64,000 bases of DNA from Clostridium magnum DSM 2767 (GCF_001623875.1 NZ_LWAE01000002.1:186001-250000), one strand, 5' to 3'. Counted from the first letter of the stretch, positions 52,498 to 60,589 are shown. Translations and numbers: made by a program. Notes: generated by a model not told the origin, from the sequence alone.

Positions 52498-53981
52498 CTA
52501 TTTTTCAGCGAAACCAGTTTATTAAAAATCCAGGTAGAGGCAGCCAAAAAAGTAATATCAAAGGTATAGTTAAATAGGAAAAGCTGCTTTGCAGTATCTG
52601 CTTCTCCGTTGCCTATATAGGGCATAGGAAATTGCATAATACCAATTAGAATGATTATCCATAAAATCTCTATTCGCAGAGTAACTACAGCATCATGTTT
52701 ATGCTTAATGTACTCAATAACAGAAAATAAAAATATTAAAATATAAAAAGTTACTATGAAGGATAAGGTTTTAGGTAACTTGAAGTTTCTAAAGTCTGAC
52801 CAGAGTGTGAAACGATTAAATTCAGGAGTATACTTCGGCACCTTGGATTTTTCATATTTACCTAGGGCAGTTTCAGTATGAAAGCTCTTAGATGCAGTAT
52901 ATTCCATACCCTTTAATAGCCTGTCAGGCTGTAGAATATAGAATTTTACTAGCTTTATATTGCTGATTTTTTCGTTAAATTCTTTATTAGTTATATCTGA
53001 CCAAGGAACGTATTTTACATATGCCTCCTTGGGCAAATAAGCATGTTTACCTGCTTCCACAGATAAATCTGGAGACAAGCCAAGAAGCTCTAAGTCCTCT
53101 TTAGGATTTTGTGAGTTTTTCAAAATACCGTAAAAAACTGAATTAAATTTTGTATCTACACCACAGGAAGCATTAATCTGAGAATATGTGCCTTTCACAT
53201 AGAAAGTTAATGCCAGTATGGTAATAATGAGGAATATGTTAGTTTTAGTAAAAAGTTGTTTTCTATTAATTTTTATCACCCTTAATATAATAAAAACCAC
53301 AAGTGGTAATGCAATAAAACATTGAGCCTTGGAACCGAGAAACAAAACTGATGAAATAAATATAAATAGAAATTTTTTATAAGGTTTATCTTCTCTATGT
53401 TTTAAAAGGTAGAGAATACTTGAGATAAATAAAAGGAATCCTACAATCATCATTGGCTCTCCATAAAGGCTATTAAACCATACAAGATAGTTTCCGTCTA
53501 CCAATACAAATACAGATAATATACTGAAAAAAATTGCTGTACTTATATTTTTAAAATGGATACAACGAAGGCATATATATAAACCTGTCATATACAAAAC
53601 TAAGTAAATGAAAGCCAAAATTCTAGTGTCAAAATAATTATAGCCAATCACACTGCATAATAATTTTCCTATCGTAATAGGATAGATCATACTTGTTGTT
53701 GGAATTTCACCTGAGAGTCTAGAAAAGCTTGTTGGAAGCGCTTCGTATTCAGTTACAACATATTTGAACCAGTGAGAAGCATCTTGCATTTTGGTATTTC
53801 CTAGACCAGTAACCTTCATTACCCTTTCAAAATCTCCTTGATCTGCTATGCCTGGCATAGGAGGGGAGAACAGTGTAAATAAAGCTATTATACAAGCTGT
53901 TAAGGTACTGACAATTGGTATGTATATATATAAGTTTGAATAGTCTCTGAGGGATAACTTATTTTTTTTTATATTTAGCAT
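52494..53981 (-). CDS. Polytopic membrane protein, possible glycan-modifying transferase
   Basis: 495 residues with about 10 membrane segments. After the first there is a conserved-looking loop: LFSPPMPGIADQGDFERVMK, an acidic motif in the position used by GT-C transferases. A large outside loop spans about residues 270-390 (ASCGVDTKFNSVFYGILKNS, YVPWSDITNKEFNEKISNI). It may belong to the WsfD-like glycan hexose transferases, which share this layout; that is a tentative call. It neighbours GtrA, GtrB and GT39 genes, which supports a glycan role. Confidence 0.6.
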   Translation of the reverse strand: MLNIKKNKLSLRDYSNLYIYIPIVSTLTACIIALFTLFSPPMPGIADQGDFERVMKVTGLGNTKMQDASHWFKYVVTEYEALPTSFSRLSGEIPTTSMIYPITIGKLLCSVIGYNYFDTRILAFIYLVLYMTGLYICLRCIHFKNISTAIFFSILSVFVLVDGNYLVWFNSLYGEPMMIVGFLLFISSILYLLKHREDKPYKKFLFIFISSVLFLGSKAQCFIALPLVVFIILRVIKINRKQLFTKTNIFLIITILALTFYVKGTYSQINASCGVDTKFNSVFYGILKNSQNPKEDLELLGLSPDLSVEAGKHAYLPKEAYVKYVPWSDITNKEFNEKISNIKLVKFYILQPDRLLKGMEYTASKSFHTETALGKYEKSKVPKYTPEFNRFTLWSDFRNFKLPKTLSFIVTFYILIFLFSVIEYIKHKHDAVVTLRIEILWIIILIGIMQFPMPYIGNGEADTAKQLFLFNYTFDITFLAASTWIFNKLVSLKNR

Positions 53982-54139
53982 AATACTCTCCTTTCATGGG
54001 GCCAATTTTAAAAGGGAATATATCCATCCAAAGAAAGTATTGCCATAAGTTTAGAAATTAAACCTAATTGTTTTATGACGGATTGATAAAACAATGTGGA
54101 ATAAATGTAACATTAAGAATACTTTGACAAGGTATTCTG

Positions 54140-54168
54140 TTTACAAAACAACATTTTTTTGCTAAACT
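54140..54168 (+). promoter_or_regulatory. Possible promoter of the tupA leader
   Basis: TTTACA (54140-54145), 17 bases, TAAACT (54163-54168). It would start the transcript just before the structured leader at 54185. Confidence 0.4.
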
Positions 54169-54184
54169 AAAATTAAATTTAATA

Positions 54185-54281
54185 ACTCCGACTCTATATT
54201 ACCTAAAAGAATCATTTCTTATGGTGAATAGAACCGCAGGGTATTGTTGGAAACTTCAGTGCCTACCTTATGGAAAGGAGT
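54185..54281 (+). promoter_or_regulatory. Structured leader RNA before tupA, Moco/tungsten-cofactor-like
   Basis: ACTCC (54185-54189) can pair with GGAGT (54277-54281) to close the element. Inside are GGTGAATAGAACCGCAGGGT, GGAAAC and TGCCTACC...GGAAAGGAG, which resemble my recollection of the Moco RNA motif (molybdenum or tungsten cofactor). A terminator follows at 54318. The gene behind is a tungstate-binding protein, which fits. Family membership was not tested by a covariance model. Confidence 0.55.
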
Positions 54282-54317
54282 AAAAGAATATACCTGATTA
54301 GTTAATGGTGTATTTTC

Positions 54318-54343
54318 GACGTTCCTTTTGGAACGTCTTTTTT
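54318..54343 (+). terminator. Terminator of the tupA leader
   Basis: GACGTTCC (54318-54325), loop TTTT, GGAACGTC (54330-54337), then six T. It lies between the leader RNA and tupA, as expected for transcriptional riboswitch control. The T-run joins the end of repeat copy E. Confidence 0.8.
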
Positions 54344-54475
54344 ATCCGATGACTACCCGCTCTAATACTCCCATCTTCTTCAAAGTGGGAGTAAAGAGCG
54401 GCTACGTCCCTGGATTCGCTCAACTAAGAATCAGGTGGAGTTTGAAACTCCATCTGATTCAAGTTTTCACTTCAT
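54341..54475 (-). repeat. Dispersed structured repeat, copy E
   Basis: 135 bases in reverse orientation, from TTTATCCGATGACTACCCGC to GTTTTCACTTCAT. Both hairpins are intact: CTCCCA...TGGGAG within the GCTC...GAGC stem, and AATCAGGTGG...CCATCTGATT. It is inserted between the leader terminator and the tupA ribosome site. Confidence 0.85.
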
Positions 54476-54514
54476 GTACAAATAATTATAATATAATCAA
54501 GGGGGAAGAACATA

Positions 54515-55366
54515 ATGAAAAAAATTTTATTAGCTGCTTTAAGCACAGTATTTTTATTTTCTACAACTGCTTGTTCAAACAAAACAGCTCAGAAAGAAAG
54601 TACTGAAAAACAAGAGGACAAGTCTATTGTTATGGCAACCACAACTAGCACACAAGATTCAGGGCTTTTAGACTACTTATTACCAATCTTTGAAAAAGAA
54701 AAAGGAATAAAGGTGAAAGTAGTTGCTAAGGGAACAGGAGAAGCTTTAAAGCTTGGTGAAAGGGGAGACGCAGACGTTCTGCTTGTTCATGCTAAGGAGC
54801 AGGAAGAAAAGTTTATAAAAGATGGTTTTGGTGTAAAAAGATATGATGTTATGTATAATGATTTTATAATAGTTGGACCAAAGAGTGACCCGGCAAAAAT
54901 AAAAGAAAAAGCTCCAAGTGACGCAATTCAAGCGTTAAAGACTATAAGTGAAAGTGGATCTCAGTTTATATCCAGAGGAGATGAATCTGGTACTCATACT
55001 AAGGAAAAGGGTTTGTGGAAGGCAGCTAATATAACTCCACAGGGAAATTTCTATGTTTCTGCTGGTAAAGGTATGGGAGCTGTGCTACAAATGGCAAGTG
55101 AGAAAAATGCATATACTCTTACAGACAGAGCTACATACTTATCTATGAAGGATAAGCTTGATTTAATAATAGTAACTGAAAAGAATGACAAGTTGTATAA
55201 CCAATATGGTGTTATAAAATTAAATCCAGAAAAGAATAAAATAAAAGAAAAAGAAGCAGATGAGTTTATAAATTGGATCATATCTGATAATACACAAAAA
55301 CTCATAGCAGAGTTTGGTAAAGAAAAATATGGACAATCTTTATTTATACCTAATGCAAAAAAATAA
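54515..55366 (+). CDS. tupA: Tungstate ABC transporter binding lipoprotein
   Basis: 283 residues. The lipoprotein signal is MKKILLAALSTVFLFSTTAC (lipobox Cys at 20). The mature part has the TupA signatures IVMATTTSTQDSGLLDYLLP (oxyanion site), VAKGTGEALKLGERGDADV and FISRGDESGTHTKEKGLWK. TupA binds tungstate very tightly. GGGGGAAG precedes the ATG. The permease TupB and ATPase TupC do not follow; the next gene is a diguanylate cyclase after a terminator, so the rest of the importer must lie elsewhere. Confidence 0.9.
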   Translation: MKKILLAALSTVFLFSTTACSNKTAQKESTEKQEDKSIVMATTTSTQDSGLLDYLLPIFEKEKGIKVKVVAKGTGEALKLGERGDADVLLVHAKEQEEKFIKDGFGVKRYDVMYNDFIIVGPKSDPAKIKEKAPSDAIQALKTISESGSQFISRGDESGTHTKEKGLWKAANITPQGNFYVSAGKGMGAVLQMASEKNAYTLTDRATYLSMKDKLDLIIVTEKNDKLYNQYGVIKLNPEKNKIKEKEADEFINWIISDNTQKLIAEFGKEKYGQSLFIPNAKK

Positions 55367-55443
55367 TATAAGGTTTTAATAGAAATTTAAAAACTTATAT
55401 ATTGTGATGATTATTAAAAGTTAATGTCTTTATTTTTAAAGTA

Positions 55444-55485
55444 ACCAGGAATTATTTTTATATAGTTCCTGGTATTATTTTATAC
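55444..55485 (+). terminator. Terminator after tupA
   Basis: ACCAGGAA pairs with TTCCTGGT, followed by ATTATTTTATA. A further hairpin, CCTATATTGC / GCAATATAGG, follows near 55485-55508. Confidence 0.65.
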
Positions 55486-55550
55486 CTATATTGCAATGGC
55501 AATATAGGTGTCTTTATTTAAAGATTATGTTAAAATAAGACATACGTATT

Positions 55551-56744
55551 TTGGTTCAATATCTAAAATATGTAAATATGCTTATTTGGAGTGGTGCTAT
55601 ATTGAATTTGGTATTGAGAATAGATAATAATATAGTTGCAATTATTGTATCAATTATATTTTTAAAAAATATATCAAACTCTCTTGATAAAAAAGAAATA
55701 AAAAACAAAGCTTTCGTCGCTATTTTCATATTAAATACCATTGAACTAATTACTGAAACCTTAACCTGCATAATAAATAGACAACCATATGAATGGCTAA
55801 TACCTATAACTAACGTGTTGCATATTCTTTTATTTATTTTAGGACCATTAATAACATATGGGTGGTATGTGTTTGCTAACTTATGGGTAAATAAAAGTAT
55901 AGAGTATAGGTGGAAAAAGGATATTTTTCTTTTGATACCTATAATAATAAATACCTTCATAGTAATCCCTAGCCCATTCTTAAAACTAATATTTTATATT
56001 AATGAATATAATGTGTACGAGAGAGGACCGTTATTTTTTATTCCTGTCCTTATATCATATTTTTACTTGTGCTGTGGTTTTATAATGGTTTATGCTAATA
56101 AAAATAAACTAAATAGAATAGAGTTTTTACCTTTGTTTCTGTTTGGAGTATTTCCAGCATTAGGAGGATTAGTTCAGTCAATGTTTTATGGTCTTTTACT
56201 GATGTGGAGTTCCATCGCCTTTTCTTTAATCATTTTGTATTTGTATATACAACAGCAAATGATGCATATGGATTATTTAACAGGAGCATGGACACGTGAA
56301 AAGTTTTATAACTATTTAAATAATAGAATTGAACAAAAAAAGCATAAGAATTTTTCAATAGTCTTTGTTGATCTTAATGACTTTAAAGAAATAAATGATA
56401 CCTTCGGCCATAATGAAGGGGATCGGGCTTTAATAAATTTTGTATCTATTATCAAAAGTGTATTGCGGAATGAGGAGTCCATTACTCGCTACGGGGGAGA
56501 TGAGTTTGTTTTATTTCTTGATGTAGATAGTCAGCAGGAAGTGGAGGTAATAATTAAAAAAATTTCTGATGCTATAGCTGATTACAATAAGCGTTCTAAT
56601 GTACTCTGTAAATTAGATTTTAGCTGCGGATATGAACTTTATAATTTTGATAAACATATGACTGCTGATGAATATATTAATCACGTAGACAAATTGATGT
56701 ATAGGGATAAAAATAAGAAAAAGAAAACAACCGATTTTTTATAA
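55551..56744 (+). CDS. Membrane diguanylate cyclase (GGDEF)
   Basis: It makes cyclic-di-GMP. About 397 residues. The first ~230 hold around seven membrane segments, a sensor of unknown ligand. The GGDEF domain (about 240-395) has DYLTGAWTREKFYNYL, FVDLNDFKEINDTFGHNEGD and an intact RYGGDEFVLF active site. The residues before it read RNEE rather than RxxD, so the inhibitory I-site seems absent. No good ribosome site precedes TTG 55551; ATG 55578 is an alternative start. The gene overlaps a bidirectional terminator at its end. Confidence 0.85.
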   Translation: MVQYLKYVNMLIWSGAILNLVLRIDNNIVAIIVSIIFLKNISNSLDKKEIKNKAFVAIFILNTIELITETLTCIINRQPYEWLIPITNVLHILLFILGPLITYGWYVFANLWVNKSIEYRWKKDIFLLIPIIINTFIVIPSPFLKLIFYINEYNVYERGPLFFIPVLISYFYLCCGFIMVYANKNKLNRIEFLPLFLFGVFPALGGLVQSMFYGLLLMWSSIAFSLIILYLYIQQQMMHMDYLTGAWTREKFYNYLNNRIEQKKHKNFSIVFVDLNDFKEINDTFGHNEGDRALINFVSIIKSVLRNEESITRYGGDEFVLFLDVDSQQEVEVIIKKISDAIADYNKRSNVLCKLDFSCGYELYNFDKHMTADEYINHVDKLMYRDKNKKKKTTDFL

Positions 56745-56760
56745 CAATCGGTTGTTTTAA
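56724..56760. terminator. Bidirectional terminator
   Basis: A perfect 13-bp stem, AAAACAACCGATT (56724-56736) against AATCGGTTGTTTT (56746-56758). The cyclase stop codon lies in the loop. Confidence 0.8.
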
Positions 56761-56763
56761 AAA

Positions 56764-57549
56764 TTATTGGTTAGTTGTTTCAGTCTGAGGAGCTTGATGA
56801 GCCTTTGGAGCAGGCATAGCTGCTTTAATAGCATCAGCCTTATCCTGAGTTATGATTCCAGCAGTTACAAGCTCGCTAAACATATCAGTTTTTTCTGTAG
56901 TCTTTTTGCTTTCAAAGTAAGCTTTACGATCAGCTTCGGTCATATCTTTAACTTTGTCCATTTCAGCTTGTCTTTCAGTCTGCTTTTCTGTCATATAGCT
57001 TATGATTTTGTCTTCTTCATTTTGAGTAATAGTTCCAGCAGTAACTAATGTGTCAAGTTGAGTTTTCATTTTCTCAGAAGACATACCGCCGCCTCTTTTA
57101 CCACCTTTTCCATCATGACCTTGAGGAAGTGCACTTTTTATGGTATCAGCTTGAGCTTGAGTTAAGGTGCCATTAGTTACAAGAGAGCTTAACAAGTCAG
57201 TTTTCTCTGTAGTTTTTCTGCTTTCAAAGTAAGTCTGACGTTCAGCTTCAGTCATGTTTTTAACCTTGTCCATTTCTGCCTGTCTTTCTGATTGCTGTTG
57301 GCTAACTTTATCTAATATAGCAGTCTTTTGTGCTTCAGTAATAGTTCCAGCAGTAACTAGCTTATCAAGCTCTGTTTTCATCATGTCTGATTTATTTTCC
57401 TTATTCATTCTAGCTTCTTTTCTAGTTGTATTGGTGTCTGTTGAGCTACTAGAAGTACTAGCAGCAAATGCAGCAGTTCCAGCTGAAATTAGTACACCAC
57501 CAGCTATTACAGCAGTTAATATTTTATTCATTAATTTTTTTCTATTCAT
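56764..57549 (-). CDS. Secreted protein with two tandem DUF2680-like repeats
   Basis: 261 residues. The signal peptide is about residues 1-30 (ILTAVIAGGVLISAGTAAFA). Two repeats of about 85 residues follow: LDKLVTAGTITEAQKTAILD...QSERQAEMDKVKNMTEAERQ and LDTLVTAGTITQNEEDKIIS...QTERQAEMDKVKDMTEADRK, each followed by a half-unit (SLVTNGTLTQAQADTIKSAL; ELVTAGIITQDKADAIKAAM). The G-T-I/L-T-x-x-(Q/E) pattern resembles YckD/DUF2680 proteins of unknown function. AAGGAGTG precedes ATG 57549. It ends in a Pro/Gln/Thr-rich tail. A surface or exported role is likely; the function is not known. Confidence 0.75.
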   Translation of the reverse strand: MNRKKLMNKILTAVIAGGVLISAGTAAFAASTSSSSTDTNTTRKEARMNKENKSDMMKTELDKLVTAGTITEAQKTAILDKVSQQQSERQAEMDKVKNMTEAERQTYFESRKTTEKTDLLSSLVTNGTLTQAQADTIKSALPQGHDGKGGKRGGGMSSEKMKTQLDTLVTAGTITQNEEDKIISYMTEKQTERQAEMDKVKDMTEADRKAYFESKKTTEKTDMFSELVTAGIITQDKADAIKAAMPAPKAHQAPQTETTNQ

Positions 57550-57817
57550 TTTAATACACTCCTTCAAATTTTTATTTATGTTTTCAATTTCTTTATTTTC
57601 ATATGTTGTTCCTTGATATGTTTATATCATAAAGGTTTTATGTGACAATTATGTTACAGCTTTATTAAAGTTTTGTGTCAAATAGTCAAAATATAATTGA
57701 ATGTAGATATTCAATATGGTAAAGATTTAATCCGTCCAAAATATTTTCAGCATAAAAAAATAAATTTTAGAAACAATATTAGTGTTAATTATTTTTTTAT
57801 ATAGGGAGGAAATATTT

Positions 57818-57994
57818 ATGAAAGCAGAGAAAATGAGTAGACCTAATGAAGGAATTAAGTGTGTTGTTAACACTTGCCACTATTACATGTCTGGCGACCA
57901 TTGTAGTGCGTCCCAAATAGAAGTTCAGCCTAAAAATGCAGGTAATACTCAAGAAACAGACTGTGCAACATTTATTCCAGAAGGTCAGGCATAA
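57818..57994 (+). CDS. DUF1540 small cysteine-rich protein
   Basis: 58 residues. The Cys pattern (CVVNTCHYYMSGDHCSA, then DC) is that of DUF1540, a small domain common in spore-formers that probably binds a metal. AGGGAGG precedes ATG 57818. It stands alone, and repeat copy F follows 16 bases after the stop. Confidence 0.85.
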   Translation: MKAEKMSRPNEGIKCVVNTCHYYMSGDHCSASQIEVQPKNAGNTQETDCATFIPEGQA

Positions 57995-58010
57995 CTTTTA
58001 TTTCTACATG

Positions 58011-58145
58011 TTTATCCGATGACTACCCGCTCTAATACTCCCATCTTTTTCAAAGTGTACGTCACGAGCGGCTAAGTCCCTAGATTCGGTCAACTAAGAA
58101 TCAGGTGGAGTTTGAAACTCCATCTGATTCAAGTTTTCACTTCAT
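58011..58145 (-). repeat. Dispersed structured repeat, copy F
   Basis: 135 bases, reverse orientation, nearly the same as copy E over both ends and the AATCAGGTGG stem. The inner stem has changed (GTGTACGTCACGAGCGGC), so this copy has lost part of the pairing that copy E keeps. Confidence 0.85.
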
Positions 58146-58351
58146 ACCTACTTTTAAGAAATGTTAAAACTAAATAATAAAATTAATGAGATGCCGTATT
58201 ATTCAAAAAAGAATTTTACGGTATTTCTATGTAATAATACAAGCACTCTATTAGGATTATGTATTCTTAATTTATTTTCAATTTAATAACTTAATTGTGA
58301 ATTTTCTCATTATGAAACGGGAAAGGTATCATTTTGATACTGAGTGTATAG

Positions 58352-58756
58352 TTAACAGAAGGAGCTGTAACTGCCGGAGTTTATGCTTATGTTAGAAAAA
58401 TGGCGCCAGGAGTCACATATGAAGGTAGATCTGCTGGTAAAAAACCTCTATATGGATTAATTATTGCTATGATACTTCTTTCTCCAATAGGACTTTTAGC
58501 TACTGGAACAGCTTGGAGAGAATGGGGTGCTGACGAAATAAAAGATATTGTAGGATATGTGCCTAATGCATTTGAACATGGATTTAATTTTAATGCAATG
58601 ATGCCTGACTATGCTGTAAACGGAATGAATGAAATAATAGGATATATTATTTCTGCAGTGGCAGGAGTTGCAATCATTTTAATATTATTTAAAATAATTG
58701 GATCTGTTAAAAAGGAGAAACTAAGCGATAGTGATAACATAGGAACTTCTTTATAA
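58352..58756 (+). pseudogene. CbiM-type cobalt transporter, C-terminal remnant
   Basis: The frame opens directly after a stop with LTEGAVTAGVYAYVRKMAPG, the end of a CbiM domain, and goes on into the PDGLE-type tail: KKPLYGLIIAMILLSPIGLL, ATGTAWREWGADEIKDIVGY and a final membrane segment. In intact proteins this tail follows the ~200-residue CbiM membrane domain, which is missing. ATG 58400 could start a 118-residue fragment. It is a different form from the complete CbiM and CbiN at 62301-63376, so an older transporter was probably lost. Confidence 0.7.
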
Positions 58757-58793
58757 TCAAACTTAAATATAGTTTGAAAGTTTGAATAAATTA

Positions 58794-58822
58794 TTGACAT
58801 AATTTGAAAATAGGTATATAAT
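58794..58822 (+). promoter_or_regulatory. Promoter of cobalamin riboswitch 1
   Basis: TTGACA (58794-58799), 17 bases, TATAAT (58817-58822): full consensus boxes. Confidence 0.8.
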
Positions 58823-58849
58823 TTAATCATAAAATTAAATATTAAAAAT

Positions 58850-59028
58850 ATTAGGTTTATTTAATAATCAAAAGGGAAAATGGTGAAAATCCATTGCAGC
58901 CCCCGCTACTGTATACGGCGACAAATTCTGTATCCACTGGATTTATTCTGGGAAGGAAGAAGGAGGAAGACCCGTGAGTCAGGAGACCTGCCTTTTATTT
59001 TGATTGCAAGCTTTCGGAGGGAAAGAAA
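58850..59028 (+). promoter_or_regulatory. Cobalamin riboswitch 1 (no ordinary gene downstream)
   Basis: The core landmarks are GGGAAAATGGTGAAAATCCA, GCAGCCCCCGCTACTGT, and the B12 box GTGAGTCAGGAGACCTGCC, ending at CTTTCGGAGGG. It binds adenosylcobalamin or a relative. It is followed by an 18-codon ORF and two terminators, then by riboswitch 2, so it controls either that tiny ORF or nothing. Its promoter is excellent. Confidence 0.92.
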
Positions 59029-59085
59029 ATGCATAAAAATTATTATTTTAATACATCCTATAACTATGTGGTTTTATGGATATGA
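59029..59085 (+). CDS. Tiny ORF after riboswitch 1 (18 codons)
   Basis: ATG 59029 follows GGAGGG (59016-59021), itself the end of the riboswitch. It encodes MHKNYYFNTSYNYVVLWI. A terminator lies 55 bases after the stop. It could be a real micropeptide, a translated leader used for coupling, or a by-product of the riboswitch's own purine-rich 3' end. Riboswitch 3 has a 12-codon ORF in the same place. Confidence 0.35.
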   Translation: MHKNYYFNTSYNYVVLWI

Positions 59086-59139
59086 AGGATAGTCAGGTTG
59101 TATTGAATATAATGATTTATGTATTTTTAATTTGTTATT

Positions 59140-59166
59140 AAGGACTTCGAAAGAAGTCCTTTTTAT
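59140..59166 (+). terminator. Terminator after riboswitch 1
   Basis: AAGGACTTC (59140-59148), loop GAAA, GAAGTCCTT (59153-59161), then T-run. Confidence 0.85.
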
Positions 59167-59202
59167 ATGGTGTTAATTTAAATATATTTAATCCTTTTTT
59201 TC

Positions 59203-59233
59203 ACACCTACTTTTTCAGTAGGTGTACTTTTTT
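59203..59233 (+). terminator. Second terminator after riboswitch 1
   Basis: ACACCTACT (59203-59211), loop TTTTC, AGTAGGTGT (59217-59225), then TACTTTTTT. Two terminators in 65 bases shield the next unit from read-through. Confidence 0.8.
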
Positions 59234-59320
59234 ATAAATAAACAAAAATTTACTTATAACCTAATGAAGATGAATTAACGTTGTTTTAAAATGCAAATTT
59301 CTTCAATTTTGTATAAAATA

Positions 59321-59349
59321 TTGACAAATATATATTTAATAGCTATGAT
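59321..59349 (+). promoter_or_regulatory. Promoter of the second cobalamin riboswitch transcript
   Basis: TTGACA (59321-59326), 17 bases, TATGAT (59344-59349). It lies about 140 bases before the aptamer; the stretch between holds no gene. Confidence 0.6.
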
Positions 59350-59489
59350 GTAAATATATGATAAAGTATTGGTTTAAAATTAATATTTTGTTTAATATAT
59401 GATATCGCAAGTTTTATATAAAAATTTAGTATGACAAAAATTGGATTTTTAATATAATTTGTACATTTGTAAATAATATAATAGTTCAA

Positions 59490-59695
59490 ATAGGTGTCGG
59501 TTGTAATCAAAGGTATTATAAACCGGTGAAAAGGAAAGATGGGTGAAAATCCCACACGGTCCCGCCGCTGTAAGAGAAGAGTCCCTCTGAGAATGCCACT
59601 GAATAATCGGGAAGGCAAGAGGTGATGATGACGCTTGAGTCAGAAGACCTGCCTGTTTTAAAACCAGTTACTCTACGAGAGATGGAGGAGGTTTA
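59490..59695 (+). promoter_or_regulatory. Cobalamin riboswitch 2, before cbiJQOMN
   Basis: Landmarks: AGGTGTCGGTT, GGGTGAAAATCCCACACGGT, CCCGCCGCTGTAA, GGGAAGGCAAGAGG, and the B12 box TTGAGTCAGAAGACCTGCC. It is of the larger type with an extra peripheral domain. A terminator follows at 59721, then cbiJ, so cobalamin should shut off the cobalt uptake and synthesis operon. Confidence 0.95.
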
Positions 59696-59720
59696 ATACA
59701 GTGCGCCTATTTTTAGTATT

Positions 59721-59755
59721 AACTCATTATCTTTTTGGAGATAATGAGTTTTTTT
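59721..59755 (+). terminator. Expression-platform terminator of riboswitch 2
   Basis: AACTCATTATCT (59721-59732) pairs with AGATAATGAGTT (59739-59750), then seven T. Confidence 0.85.
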
Positions 59756-59810
59756 GTTTAAATTCATATGATTTATTTATGGGATATTTTAAATATTTTT
59801 GGAGGTAAGT

Positions 59811-60589
59811 ATGTCAAACGTATTAGTTATTGCGGGAACAATGGATGCTAAGCAAATAATAGACAAGCTTTATAAAATGGGTGAAAAGGTTACCGTAATG
59901 GTCACCACTAAGTTAGGCAGTGAGTTGATTGATCACGATGATAGTATTGATATTTATCAGGGAAAGATCAATAAGGTCAGCATCATTGATATGATAGATA
60001 AAGTACAGCCAAAATGTATTATTGATGCTTCTAATCCTTTTGCGATAGACATATCTCGAAATGTAATAAGTGCTTGTAAACCTACTGAAATACCATATAT
60101 TAGATTTTTAAGAGAAAAAGTAACATATGAGGGGATGATATTGTAAGGGTAAAAAATTATGAAGAAGCATTTGAACGGATTCAGGAATATGAGGGTAATA
60201 TAATACTAACAGTGGGAAGTAAAAAAATTGAAACTTTTACTAAGATACCTGACTATAGAAACAGAGTATACCTAAGAGTGCTTCCGGATTGGATGGTCTT
60301 AAAAAAATGCGAAAACCTGGGATTCAATTCAAGAAATATAATAGCAATGAAAGGCCCGTTCAATGAAGAGTTAAATGTGGAGATATTTAAATATTGCAAT
60401 GCCTCTGTTTTAGTGACAAAAGATAGTGGTAATACTGGGGGCGTTATAGAAAAAATAAATGCAGCCAGAAAGTTAGGGATTAAAATAATTATGATCGACA
60501 GATCTGATGAAAATTATGAAAATAAAACGACTTCGATTAAAAAAATAATTGATTTTGTAAAGGAGATAAGTATCTATGGATCATCATAA
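59811..60589 (+). pseudogene. cbiJ: Precorrin-6A/cobalt-precorrin-6A reductase, frameshifted
   Basis: CbiJ reduces (cobalt-)precorrin-6A in corrin-ring synthesis. The first part (MSNVLVIAGTMDAKQIIDKL, CIIDASNPFAIDISRN, PYIRFLREK) runs to TAA near 60144. The rest (NYEEAFERIQEYEGNIILTV, VYLRVLPDWMVLKKCENLGF, VTKDSGNTGGVIEKINAARK) continues in the next frame. One added G in the run 60131-60134 would join the two into a normal ~259-residue protein. It may be a dead gene, a slippage site or a sequencing error. GGAGG precedes ATG 59811. The end overlaps cbiQ by 14 bases. Confidence 0.82.
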
